Assembly (NCBI GenBank): GCA_965248255.1
Contig: CBDFIW010000004.1
Span: 2,480,001 to 2,544,000 of the forward strand
DNA from: JAKZVK01 sp965248255
GTDB taxonomy: Bacteria; Acidobacteriota; Terriglobia; Bryobacterales; UBA6623
Direction of reading: 5' to 3'
DNA length: 64,000 nt
In this document: piece by piece, positions 53,236 to 61,982 of the stretch
Numbering within the stretch: the first letter of the stretch is position 1
How the letters are laid out: each line of letters opens with the position of its first letter
The notes under the pieces: generated by a model
What the model saw: the letters and a program-made list of their open reading frames with translations, nothing else
The model's database searches: none
What the model was told of the DNA's origin: nothing
Translations under genes and position numbers: made by a program

Positions 53236-54516
53236 TCACCGGGATCGCGCCATGCCGTAGAGGTGGCCCCCTTTGACCGTTGCAACCGACCGCAAGAGCT
53301 GATGGCCGATCCGCGTGGCGCCGAGTGCGTCGGTGAAGACGAAGTCGCCTTCGTCTAATGCAAACACGGCGGCATCCGCCTCGGCGCCCACCTTCAAGGT
53401 GCCCAGTCCGTTCAATTGGCCGTGGATCATCGACGGATTCTTAGTGGCGCGCTCGACCACTTGATCGAGCGTCAGGCCCAGATGCATGAACTTCGAAAGC
53501 GTCGTCGCGAGGTCAAACACCGGGCCGTTGACGTTCCATTGATGAACGTCGCTCGAAATCGTGCCCGGCAGCACATCCTGCTCCAGGGCCTTCTCGCCCG
53601 TATCGAACGAGAAGCTCCCGGCGCCGTGCCCGATATCGAGGTGCACGCCGCGCGCGAGGGCTTGGTGCACCGAAGGCAGAACGCGGCCGTTATCGTCGAG
53701 GATGCCTCCGTCGTCGCCGCGAAAGCTGTGCGTAACGACGTCCCCCTTCTTGAGCATCGCCATGATGTCTTTGAGCGGCGAGAACGACGCACCAATGTGT
53801 ACCATCAGCGGCAGCTTGACGGCGTCGGCAGCCTCCCGCGCCATGCCCAAGGCTTCGAGGTCATGGTCGCCGGCGATACTTCGCGACAGGCGGATCTTGA
53901 CTCCCAGGATGACATCGCGATGCTTTTCAATCGTCGCGGCCGTCAGCTTCGGGTTGGCGTAGCGCAGCTCGAGGAGTTCGCCCCAGGGATTGTCTCGCGA
54001 CAGCGTCGACTGCCCGACGACCGAGATATTCAGCATCGCGTAAACGCGAGTATCGACCTGGTTGATGACGTACTTGCGGAAACCAGGGAAGGTGTTCGCG
54101 CCGGCCGAGCCCGCGTCGACCACCGTCGTAACGCCTCGGGCAATGTGGTTGGGGTCAGCCGGGATCGCGAGCGGCGCCACACCGTCATAAACGTGGACGT
54201 GCATGTCGATCAGGCCTGGCGTGACGATCTTGCCGTGGGCCTTGAGGACGTGCAGGGCCTCGGACTCGGGGATGTTCTGCGCCAGCTTGGCGACCTTCGT
54301 TCCCGAGATCGCAATGTCGCGGTTCTGCGAGATCTCCTGGGTTGGATCGACCAGCTTGCCGCCCTTGATGAGCAGGTCGTATTTGTGAGTGCTCGCGGGT
54401 TGGGCTTTGAGCAGGTCCTGGCTGCCAGGGACGAGGCCGCAAACAAGCGATGAACCAAGCGCGGTGTGGCGCAGGAACTCTCTGCGGCTGTGGTGTCTGT
54501 GGGGGTGGCGGTGCAT
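53236..54516 (-). CDS. Tat-exported amidohydrolase/deacetylase-family metallohydrolase
   Basis: 426 residues. The start has a His-rich stretch and a Tat signal (HSRREFLRHTALGSSLV). Metal-site motifs: LIDMHVHVYDG, LGVKIRLSRS, VVTHSFRGDDGG, HLDIGHGAGSF, SSDVHQWN. A third member of the amidohydrolase family found at 44-47 kb, but exported folded, suggesting metal or cofactor loading inside the cell. Followed after ten bases by the 5'-nucleotidase, so probably one operon. Confidence 0.85.
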   Translation of the reverse strand: MHRHPHRHHSRREFLRHTALGSSLVCGLVPGSQDLLKAQPASTHKYDLLIKGGKLVDPTQEISQNRDIAISGTKVAKLAQNIPESEALHVLKAHGKIVTPGLIDMHVHVYDGVAPLAIPADPNHIARGVTTVVDAGSAGANTFPGFRKYVINQVDTRVYAMLNISVVGQSTLSRDNPWGELLELRYANPKLTAATIEKHRDVILGVKIRLSRSIAGDHDLEALGMAREAADAVKLPLMVHIGASFSPLKDIMAMLKKGDVVTHSFRGDDGGILDDNGRVLPSVHQALARGVHLDIGHGAGSFSFDTGEKALEQDVLPGTISSDVHQWNVNGPVFDLATTLSKFMHLGLTLDQVVERATKNPSMIHGQLNGLGTLKVGAEADAAVFALDEGDFVFTDALGATRIGHQLLRSVATVKGGHLYGMARSR

Positions 54517-54669
54517 AACGCTCCTCTCACGCCTGCTTCAAATAGGCGCGATTCGCGATGAGTGTAGCATGCAGAGTCCGCTTCGAATACATCTCAGTCA
54601 ACGAAGAGGCTGTTTGGCGCAACACGGAACTGTTTCGCGACTGACCCTTATTTATGGGAAAATGGGGAC

Positions 54670-54927
54670 ATGAAGACGACGGTCGAGATTCCCGATACGC
54701 TCTTCCGTGCAGCCAAGTCCGTAGCCGCTCGCCAGGGGATCACCCTGAAGCACTTCTTCACGGCGGCCATCCGAGAAGAGTTGCATCGCCAGAACGCCGG
54801 AACCGCACCCGACAGGCCATGGAAGAAGGCTTTCGGGGGCTTGCGGCGGCTCCATCGGGAAACCAAGCGAGTAAACCGAATCATCGCCGAAGAGTTCGAG
54901 CGGATCGACGACGAGGAGTGGCGTTGA
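54670..54927 (+). CDS. VapB-type antitoxin
   Basis: 85 residues. The N-terminus is a ribbon-helix-helix-type DNA-binding segment (MKTTVEIPDTLFRAAKSVAARQGITLKHFF), followed by a charged tail that would wrap the toxin. GGGGAC precedes the ATG. Its last codon overlaps the toxin start. Confidence 0.82.
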   Translation: MKTTVEIPDTLFRAAKSVAARQGITLKHFFTAAIREELHRQNAGTAPDRPWKKAFGGLRRLHRETKRVNRIIAEEFERIDDEEWR

Positions 54928-55301
54928 TCCTCGATACAAATGCCCTGTCCGCTTTCGCCGACGGCGACAATACTCTCCTGCCAATTATCGCGGACGCCAC
55001 CTACCTCGCAGTCCCCATCATCGCCCTGGGAGAGTATCTCTACGGAGTCCAGCAATCACGCTACCGAGCTCGCTACGAGAAATGGCTTGATGCGAACCTG
55101 CCGCTGCTCGACCTGCTCGTTGTGGGACGCGAGACGGCTCGGCAGTACGCCGAGGTTCGGCGTGAGCTAAAGGCCGCGGGACAGCCTATCCCAAGCAATG
55201 ACGTGTGGATTGCCGCCCTCGCTCGCGAGCACCGTCTACCTGTGGTTAGCCGGGACTCTCATTTCAGCCTCGTTCCGGGATTACGACTATTGAGCTGGTG
55301 A
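54924..55301 (+). CDS. VapC-type PIN-domain ribonuclease toxin
   Basis: 125 residues from the TTG at 54924, which overlaps the antitoxin stop (TTGA) and follows GAGGAG; a GTG at 54918 lies inside that site. The four acidic PIN residues are D4, E37, D93 and D111. It would cleave a specific RNA when freed from its antitoxin. The module appears intact. Confidence 0.85.
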   Translation: MILDTNALSAFADGDNTLLPIIADATYLAVPIIALGEYLYGVQQSRYRARYEKWLDANLPLLDLLVVGRETARQYAEVRRELKAAGQPIPSNDVWIAALAREHRLPVVSRDSHFSLVPGLRLLSW

Positions 55302-55377
55302 GCCACGCGATCGGGGCGTAGGAAGCCGACGTGACCCCAATCGGGTGCGCGACTCCTGCCAACCAAGCCTAAGCCGC

Positions 55378-57642
55378 CTAGTAATCCAACAAATGGCTGA
55401 ACTTGATGAAGAACGCCCGTGAGAGCGTGCGGCGCTCGATGTCGTGCGGGTCGCGGAAGTCGGTGGTCGAGGTGGCGGTGTTGAAGACTACGAACAGGCC
55501 TGTGCTCGAGGTCGAAAGCAGCGCCAGGCGGATGTTGTGTCCGATCTGATTGGTAGTGCTGTTGTACTGGCTGAACGTCTGTATGAAGCTCTTCGGCGTG
55601 AACGACCAGTTGAAGCGTAGGCCGATCAGGTCGGTATTGAAATCGCCTACGGGCAGACGAATAAAGTTTCGAATGTAGGTGCCCGTCCAGGTGACGTTCC
55701 TGCCGCGACGGTAGCCGCCCTGGAAGTTGAGCGTGCGGATCTTCCCGTCGTAGAAGTCACCCACCGCCGCGTCGCCGCCCACGAAGAAGGGTGCGCTGGG
55801 GTCGGTCCGGTAGTTGGCGATGATCTCGTCGAAAGGGTAGCGGCCAACCGGGATGAAGGTCCCCGGGTGAACTTCGAAGGGTTTGTCGAGCCGTTCGAAG
55901 TTGCGGTTCCAGGCGACGCCCAGCCGCCCGCCATTCTGCCAGCGGGAATCGACGTGGAAGTGCTCGAAGCCCGATTCCTTCTCGTTCGTCCCCAGCGTGT
56001 ACCAGTTCTGGATGAAGGCGTGTGGCTCGACGCTGCGGATCGGGCTGTTGTCCAAGTAGTGCGTGTAACGGTAAAAGTAGTTCGGCTTGCGAAACCCCAC
56101 ACGGCGGACAAAGCCAACCTCGGGGTTGAAGTTATGTCCCACTTCCAGCAACCCGAGGGTGAACTGGTGGCGTGAGTCGTCATATTCGAAACGTGTCGAA
56201 TAGGTGTGGTCGCTGTTGTCGAGTCCGGGGGTGTCGGTCTTGGCGACAAAGTTGAACCAGTTTCCAAACTCGCCGAACCCGAAGTTGGCGTCGGCACCGT
56301 AGGTGCGGTTGTACCGCCCGGAGTCACCGAAACGCGTGGTCGATTGCCGGTTGACGCCGATGACGCCGATGGACGATCGATTGGGTAACTCTCGGCTGAC
56401 GCGCGCGACGGAATAGTTGTTCGCCGGCGCCGCAAAGTCGACGGCGCGCGTCTGCATGTTCAATAGGCCGATTTGATAGGGGCCCACCTTGCCGCTGAGC
56501 CGGGCGCCGCCATTGATGGGAACCGGATTCCGGTCTTCGTCGAGCCCGATGCGGCGGGAGAAAAAAACCTCCACTTCTCGAGGCGAGCCAAATTCGAAGA
56601 TGCCCGAGTTCTCGAGAAAGAATGGGCGTTTCTCAGGGAAGAATAGATCGAAGCGCGTCAGGTTGACTTGCTCGTCGTCCACCTCGACTTGCGCGAAATC
56701 GGTGTTGACGGTTGCATCGAGCGTCAAGCCGGGTGTCAAGCTGTATTTGACGTCGAGGCCCGCGTCGCGCTCGAATTTGGACTGGTCGTCGCTGCGCTGA
56801 TAGTCCTGCGAAAAACCACCCAGCACGTAAGGCAACAGTTTCAAGTTGCGCAGCGTTCGGGTCTCGAGCCCGGAGAGACTTCCGGCCATGCTGACCTGGG
56901 TGAACCTGAATGCACGAGAGATAGGCGACCAGAACGAAAGCTCATTGCGACGCCGCAGGTTGCGTTGAACGTTCAGACCCCAGACCTGGTCGGCGCCGGG
57001 TTTGTAGCGCAGCGTGCGGAACGGGATGATGATCTCGCTCTCCCAGCCACGCTGGGTGATCTGCGAGTGGACGCTCCACACGGCGTCCCAGTTGAGGTTG
57101 AAAGCGGCGGCACCGCCGCGCTGCGCGCCACCTCGGCCGCCACTTCCGCCGGCTCGGGCCGGGCCTCCGCCTCCTCCGCGCCTCTGTCCCGCCTTGGAGA
57201 CCTGGGCGTCAAACTCGATACCCGTAGGGCTGGTACCGAAGATGAAGGCGTTCTGGTCGTCGTTGAAGGTATCAAGCAAAATCAGTACGGAGTCGGTGTC
57301 GTCCAGTTGCGCGTCACGGCGGTTTTGGGTAACCACGATATTCTCAGGCTGTGAGTCAAAGCAGATAATGCCGATATACAGGTTGCGGTCATCAAAGCCG
57401 ATGCGTACCTCGGTCTTCTCGGCCGACAGCTTGCCCTCATCGGGGTTTTGCTGGATGAAATCGGTGGCCGGGTTCAGCTCTTGCCAGAAAGGTTCGTTGA
57501 CCAAACCGTCGAACTGGGGCGGCTCGGCGAGACGCTGCGCCGGCAGGTCCCGGAGTATCCCCCTTTCCTGCTGAGCGAAGACCGGCCCGACAAGGCAGGC
57601 GAGCGCCGCGAGCGTGGACGCAGCGATAATCTGGGCTCTCAT
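55378..57642 (-). CDS. DUF5916 outer-membrane-type protein
   Basis: 754 residues from the ATG at 57640-57642. A signal peptide is followed by a CBM9-like beta-sandwich (about 35-215) with a Gly/Arg-rich loop (RRGGGGGPARAGGSGGRGG), and then a long beta-rich region that should form a barrel (DLFFPEKRPFFLENSGIFEFG is a family signature). It ends in an aromatic residue (LLDY), usual for outer-membrane proteins. The role is unknown. It is divergent from the ROK kinase gene. Confidence 0.85.
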   Translation of the reverse strand: MRAQIIAASTLAALACLVGPVFAQQERGILRDLPAQRLAEPPQFDGLVNEPFWQELNPATDFIQQNPDEGKLSAEKTEVRIGFDDRNLYIGIICFDSQPENIVVTQNRRDAQLDDTDSVLILLDTFNDDQNAFIFGTSPTGIEFDAQVSKAGQRRGGGGGPARAGGSGGRGGAQRGGAAAFNLNWDAVWSVHSQITQRGWESEIIIPFRTLRYKPGADQVWGLNVQRNLRRRNELSFWSPISRAFRFTQVSMAGSLSGLETRTLRNLKLLPYVLGGFSQDYQRSDDQSKFERDAGLDVKYSLTPGLTLDATVNTDFAQVEVDDEQVNLTRFDLFFPEKRPFFLENSGIFEFGSPREVEVFFSRRIGLDEDRNPVPINGGARLSGKVGPYQIGLLNMQTRAVDFAAPANNYSVARVSRELPNRSSIGVIGVNRQSTTRFGDSGRYNRTYGADANFGFGEFGNWFNFVAKTDTPGLDNSDHTYSTRFEYDDSRHQFTLGLLEVGHNFNPEVGFVRRVGFRKPNYFYRYTHYLDNSPIRSVEPHAFIQNWYTLGTNEKESGFEHFHVDSRWQNGGRLGVAWNRNFERLDKPFEVHPGTFIPVGRYPFDEIIANYRTDPSAPFFVGGDAAVGDFYDGKIRTLNFQGGYRRGRNVTWTGTYIRNFIRLPVGDFNTDLIGLRFNWSFTPKSFIQTFSQYNSTTNQIGHNIRLALLSTSSTGLFVVFNTATSTTDFRDPHDIERRTLSRAFFIKFSHLLDY

Positions 57643-57793
57643 GCGGGTCGGCCATGCCCCTGAAACGACCGACCTCTCGGTTGGGGAGGGAGCGCGGAGC
57701 AGTTCACCATTGTAATGGAGAATTAGTTTCGGCTTGCCCAGGCGGGCTCCAGCCGCCTTGTCCCATACCGAGACGCTAAGATAGACTTCGACC

Positions 57794-58504
57794 ATGGCAG
57801 ACGAGAAACGCGGTCTTCGCACCCTTTCCATCGACATCGGTGGAACCGGCCTGAAGATGCTGGTCCTGGATGAATCCGGCGAGATGATCACCGAAAGGAC
57901 CCGCCGGCCGACCCCGAACAAGGCGACGCCCAAGGCCGTCCTGAACGTTCTGAACTCGATGATGGACGAGCACGGCGAATTCGACCGCGCTTCCGTCGGC
58001 TTTCCCGGCGTGGTCGAAGACGGCGTTACCCACACGGCGGTCAACCTTCATCCGGACTGGGATGGCTTCGACCTCGTCGCGGCGGTGGGGAAAATGACCG
58101 CAAAGCCGACCCGCGTCACCAACGACGCCGATATGCAAGGCCTTGGTGTAATCGAAGGCAAGGGTGTTGAGCTGGTCATCACGCTCGGTACCGGGATCGG
58201 CACGGCCCTTTACGTGGACGGACGCACGGCTTCGAACTTCGAGTTCGGTCATCACCCGTTTCAGAAGGACAAGACCTACGAGGAACGGCTGGGTGACGCC
58301 GTCTTGAAGAAGATCGGCAAGAAGAAGTGGAACCAGCGTCTCGAAAAGGCCGTGCGGATTCTTCAGCGCGTCTTCAATTTCCGCATGCTCTACCTCGGCG
58401 GCGGCAACGGGAGGAAGATCGAGTTTGAGCTGCCCGGCAACGTGAAAGTTGTGCCCAACATCGCCGGCCTGCTCGGCGGCATCGCGCTTTGGAGGGAGCC
58501 GTAG
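57794..58504 (+). CDS. ROK-family kinase, polyphosphate-glucokinase-like
   Basis: 236 residues. N-terminal phosphate loop SIDIGGTGLKMLVLD, then VGFPGVVEDG, VTNDADMQGLG and the second glycine-rich loop VITLGTGIGTALYVDG. It closely follows the pattern of bacterial polyphosphate glucokinase, but the four-Cys/His ROK zinc motif is absent, as in that group. It would phosphorylate glucose using polyphosphate or ATP. Confidence 0.82.
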   Translation: MADEKRGLRTLSIDIGGTGLKMLVLDESGEMITERTRRPTPNKATPKAVLNVLNSMMDEHGEFDRASVGFPGVVEDGVTHTAVNLHPDWDGFDLVAAVGKMTAKPTRVTNDADMQGLGVIEGKGVELVITLGTGIGTALYVDGRTASNFEFGHHPFQKDKTYEERLGDAVLKKIGKKKWNQRLEKAVRILQRVFNFRMLYLGGGNGRKIEFELPGNVKVVPNIAGLLGGIALWREP

Positions 58505-58516
58505 CGTGCTTGTAAC

Positions 58517-58570
58517 ATGTAGGGGCACGCCATGGCGTGCCCGCGGGCTCGGCATGCCGAGCCCCTACGT
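58517..58570. repeat. Double REP-like palindrome (family 2)
   Basis: Starts GTAGGGGCACGCCATGGC and ends GCCGAGCCCCTAC, with two internal palindromes (GGGCACGCCATGGCGTGCCC and GGCTCGGCATGCCGAGCC) back to back. It lies in the intergenic gap between the kinase and the amidohydrolase. Confidence 0.8.
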
Positions 58571-58588
58571 TTCACTATCGTCCCCGCC

Positions 58589-59419
58589 ATGCTGATCATC
58601 GACTGCCACGCCCACATCACCTCATCGGACGAACGGCGCTATCCGCCGAAAGACGATCCACTGCGCGTTCCCGGCGGCAAAGGTTCGATCGACGACCTTC
58701 GCAAGGAAAGCCTCGAAAACGGCGTCAGCGCGGTGCGTGCCGTGCACACCGTGTCGTTCTACAACTACGACAACCGTTACCTGTGCGATGCAACCAAGCT
58801 CAATCCGGACTGGGTCAGCGGCGTCTGCACGCTCGAACCGGACGATCCTCACAGCCCCGGCCTGCTCGAGCAATTCGTGCGCGACTACGGCGTCAAGACC
58901 CTCCGCAGCACACCGGGTAATGGGCGGACGACGTTCGACCACGACGGCGTGCGGAAGCTGTGGAGGACGGCGGCAGACGGCGGCGCCACGATCGACATCT
59001 TCCTGATGAACCTGGCCTGGGTCGAGAGTGCAGAGAAACTCTTGCAAGAGTTTCCCGCTCTGATGGTCGCCCTTTGCCACTGCATGGACCTCAAGCCCGG
59101 GCCGCTCTACGACAAGACGCTGAGCGAAGTGCTGCGGCTTTCCAAGTACAAGAACCTATACGCCAAAGTGGACTTCATCGGCACCGGCACGCAGATGGAC
59201 TACCCGTGCAGCGACCTGCACGGTGCGATGAAGATCATCGACACTTACGGCGCGGATCGTTGCGTCTGGGGCAGCGATTTCCCTTGCGAACTGTGGACCC
59301 CCCGCATCACCTACGCTGAACACCTACGCATCTTCACCGATGCACTGCCACTGAAGGACGCCGACCGCACACAGGTACTTGGCGAAACAGCCCGCCGTCT
59401 CTGGTTCCCAAACCTCTAG
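58589..59419 (+). CDS. Amidohydrolase-2-family TIM-barrel protein
   Basis: 276 residues from the ATG at 58589, since the metal motif IIDCHAHI is at the very N-terminus; a longer frame to 58532 reads through the repeat. Barrel segments include YGVKTLRSTPGNG, LCHCMDLKPG and the terminal WGSDFPCELWTP, giving the conserved Asp. It is related to decarboxylase/lactone hydrolases; the substrate is not known. Confidence 0.8.
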   Translation: MLIIDCHAHITSSDERRYPPKDDPLRVPGGKGSIDDLRKESLENGVSAVRAVHTVSFYNYDNRYLCDATKLNPDWVSGVCTLEPDDPHSPGLLEQFVRDYGVKTLRSTPGNGRTTFDHDGVRKLWRTAADGGATIDIFLMNLAWVESAEKLLQEFPALMVALCHCMDLKPGPLYDKTLSEVLRLSKYKNLYAKVDFIGTGTQMDYPCSDLHGAMKIIDTYGADRCVWGSDFPCELWTPRITYAEHLRIFTDALPLKDADRTQVLGETARRLWFPNL

Positions 59420-59437
59420 CCGAGTACAATCGAAAAC

Positions 59438-60208
59438 ATGGGGCTTCGAATCGCCGACCGCGAATTCTCCTCCCGCCTGATCGTCGGCACGGGCAAGTAC
59501 CGCAGCTTCGAGCAGATGGCGCGCTGCCACGAGCTGTCGGGAGCGGACTGCGTGACCGTAGCTGTCCGGCGTGTGAACCTGACCGACCGTTCGAAGGAAT
59601 CGCTGCTCGACTTCATCGATCGCGAGAAGCTGTTCATCCTGCCGAATACCGCCGGCTGCTACACGGCCGACGAGGCCATCCGAGCCGCGCGGCTGGGCCG
59701 CGAGGTGGGGCTCTCGAACTGGGTCAAGCTGGAAGTCATTGGTGACGAAAAGACCCTGTTCCCTGACAACGAGGGCCTCCTCGAGGCCACGCGGGTGCTG
59801 GTCGAGGAAGGCTTTGTCGTCCTGCCCTATACCAATGACGACTTGGTCGCCGCTCGCAGGTTGATCGACGCGGGCGCGGCGGCGGTGATGCCGCTGGCGG
59901 CGCCGATCGGCTCGGGGCTCGGCATCCAGAACCACAACAACTTGCGCATCCTCCGCGAGAGGATCACCGCCGTCCCCCTGATTGTCGACGCCGGGGTCGG
60001 CACTGCGTCTGACGCCGCCGAGGCGATGGAGTTGGGCGCTGACGGCGTCCTCATGAACACCGCTATTGCCGAAGCGGAGGAGGCTGAGAAGATGGCTCTC
60101 GCTATGAAGCTGGCGGTCGAGGCCGGCCGGCTGGCGTACGAAGCCGGCCGCATGGCGCGGCGCGCGTACGCATCGGCGAGCAGTCCACTTCAGGGAGTCG
60201 TGCGCTAG
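59438..60208 (+). CDS. thiG: Thiazole synthase
   Basis: 256 residues. The Schiff-base lysine is K97 in LSNWVKLEVIGD; the phosphate-binding GVGTASDAAEAMELGADGVLMNTAIA is intact. It forms the thiazole phosphate of thiamine from deoxyxylulose phosphate and ThiS thiocarboxylate. No thiS, thiH or thiO lies beside it, so the rest of the pathway must be elsewhere. Eighteen bases after the amidohydrolase. Confidence 0.94.
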   Translation: MGLRIADREFSSRLIVGTGKYRSFEQMARCHELSGADCVTVAVRRVNLTDRSKESLLDFIDREKLFILPNTAGCYTADEAIRAARLGREVGLSNWVKLEVIGDEKTLFPDNEGLLEATRVLVEEGFVVLPYTNDDLVAARRLIDAGAAAVMPLAAPIGSGLGIQNHNNLRILRERITAVPLIVDAGVGTASDAAEAMELGADGVLMNTAIAEAEEAEKMALAMKLAVEAGRLAYEAGRMARRAYASASSPLQGVVR

Positions 60209-60290
60209 AGGATCTTCGGCCCGAAACACCCGAGCCCAGTCAGCGGCGCGCCCGTCTGCCACCGGCGTGTTGGATCGCGGCCTTCGATTT

Positions 60291-60593
60291 CTACTTTTTT
60301 TCGGGAATCTTGATAACGATCTCGCCGGGTTTGGCCCAGCCGAGATCCTGGCGGGCGATGCGCTCGATGGCCGCTCCGTCGGGTGCGAGGTCTTTGATGC
60401 CGTTCTCGATGCCGGCGTTCTCCTCTTGGAGTTGTTGGAGCTCGTGCTGCAGATCGCTCTCTTGGCGCCACGATTGGCGCAGCTCCATGAGGCCGTCGTA
60501 ACCGGCAAACCGGAAGAAGGCTGCCGCTCCCACGAGCAAGCCAGCATAGAGCAGGCGACGACGACCGGCAGCGCCCACACGCATATGTTCCAT
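60291..60593 (-). CDS. FtsB/DivIC-like septum protein
   Basis: 100 residues from the ATG at 60591-60593. A short basic N-terminus is followed by one transmembrane helix (LLYAGLLVGAAAFFRFAG) and a coiled coil (LQHELQQLQEENAGIENGIKDL). It ends in ERIARQDLGWAKPGEIVIKIP, the typical end of the FtsB/DivIC group. It links division proteins at the septum. Its 3' end converges with thiG. Confidence 0.85.
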   Translation of the reverse strand: MEHMRVGAAGRRRLLYAGLLVGAAAFFRFAGYDGLMELRQSWRQESDLQHELQQLQEENAGIENGIKDLAPDGAAIERIARQDLGWAKPGEIVIKIPEKK

Positions 60594-60722
60594 TCTAATG
60601 CCATTTCCCTGGGGAAAGTCGGTCCCTGGCGGCCATGATGTCGCCGACCTGTGGTTCGGTTTGTGTTTCCACAAGGCCTAAATAGTGTGTTTCGCAAATA
60701 CGGTTACGTTTCGGTTTGCCAT

Positions 60723-60747
60723 GTAGGGGCACGGCATGCCGTGCCCG
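60723..60747. repeat. REP-like palindrome (family 2)
   Basis: GTAGGGGCACGGCATGCC and its complement (GGCACGGCATGCCGTGCC core), in the gap before the IS630 element. Confidence 0.75.
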
Positions 60748-60810
60748 AAACGGCCAGGATGGCGGATGCCCCGCTCAGATACATGACCGTATTCATGAAA
60801 CGGTGTATTA

Positions 60811-61904
60811 TTGACTCCCGCATAATATAGAGTCAGTCAAAACAAAGAGAAGACTGTTTCCAGAAGGCCGTGATCAAACGCGGTTTGCGGTACATGCGGC
60901 GGAGTGCCTTGCGGGCCCGCTCGTTCAGCTCGCCGTAGTCTTTCGGACAGACGTTCGGCAACTCGTGCTGCTTCCAGTAAGCCCAGATGTATTCCACCGG
61001 ATTCAACTCCGGCGCATAGGGTGGCAAGTACTCGGTTGCGATGTGGCCTTCGGAGAGTTCGATGAACTCTTGCACCAGGCGGCTACGGTGCGCCGGCAGC
61101 CGATCCCAGACGATCAGCAGCGGGCGATCGATATGACGTACCAACGCCTTGAGAAAGTCGGTCACTTGCTCTTTGCCGATCGCACCGGGATAGAGCCGGA
61201 AGTAGAAGTTACGCAGCGTCAGCCCCGCCGAGACGGAAAGCTTCTCCCAGTTGAAGTTAAACTGCAGCACCGGTGTTTGGCCACGTGGCGCCCAGGTGCG
61301 GCAGCGATGCGGCTTCTGACTCAATCCGCTTTCGTCGATGAAGACGAGCGTACGGCCTTCGTTTTGGGCTTTTTTTTAATGCGCTTCCAGGTCTTGCGCT
61401 TCCAGGTGCGGATCCGCTCTTCGTTGCGCTCGCGCGCCTTTCCGGCCGGGCGTTGCGGGCTCCAGTCGAGCGCTCGCAGGATCTTCCAGGCGTGGCCTGC
61501 GTGGTATGCGACCCCGAACTCGTCTCCGGTCAGCCGAGCCACCCGCGGACAGCTCCACAGGGGCGTTGGGAAGCCGTGGGCTTCCGGGCCTTCCAGCAGC
61601 AGCGACGTCAGGCGTTCGCGTTGTGCGGCATCGAGGAGCGGCTTGCGTCCGGCGCGCCCGGCCTGGCGGAGTCCGGCCGCACCCTGCTCGCGGTATTGCC
61701 GCCGCCACTCACTGACGGTTTGGCGAGCGACGTTCAGCCGTCTCGCCGTCTCGGACTGATTGTGGCCTTGGTGGAGCAGCCGCATCGCTTCGAAACGGCG
61801 CTTCTCCAGCGCCTTGAAATCCCGCTTCACACCTTTGGGGTTGCCCATACATATATAGATGCTCCACACTGTCAAAAAGTGTCATAATAATTTGCGGGAT
61901 TCAA
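60811..61904 (-). mobile_element. IS630-family element type 1, copy 2 (inverted)
   Basis: 1094 bases flanked by TA (60809-60810 and 61905-61906). Terminal repeats TTGACTCCCGCATAATAT and, on the other end, TTGAATCCCGCAAATTAT (reverse strand). One base longer than copy 1 because its A-run has eight A. Confidence 0.9.
60833..61848 (-). CDS. IS630-type transposase in two overlapping frames (copy 2)
   Basis: Same two halves as copy 1. The first frame starts at ATG 61846-61848, the catalytic frame ends at 60833. The join lies at a run of eight A (61371-61378 on the minus strand), where a -1 shift would fuse them. That matches programmed frameshifting known for some IS630 members. One residue differs in the catalytic half (QKPHRC here, QKSHRC in copy 1). 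Confidence 0.8.
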
Positions 61905-61982
61905 TAAGGGTAAGCGACGGATACGGTCGGAGCCCCTGGAGCCCCTACCGCGGGCTGATAGAGTATCTTTCGTGGAACTGCT

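Noticed and set aside
59324..60697. 457-codon minus-strand frame
   Set aside because: Antisense to thiG and overlapping the FtsB-like gene in another frame; Arg/Pro-rich and without domain.
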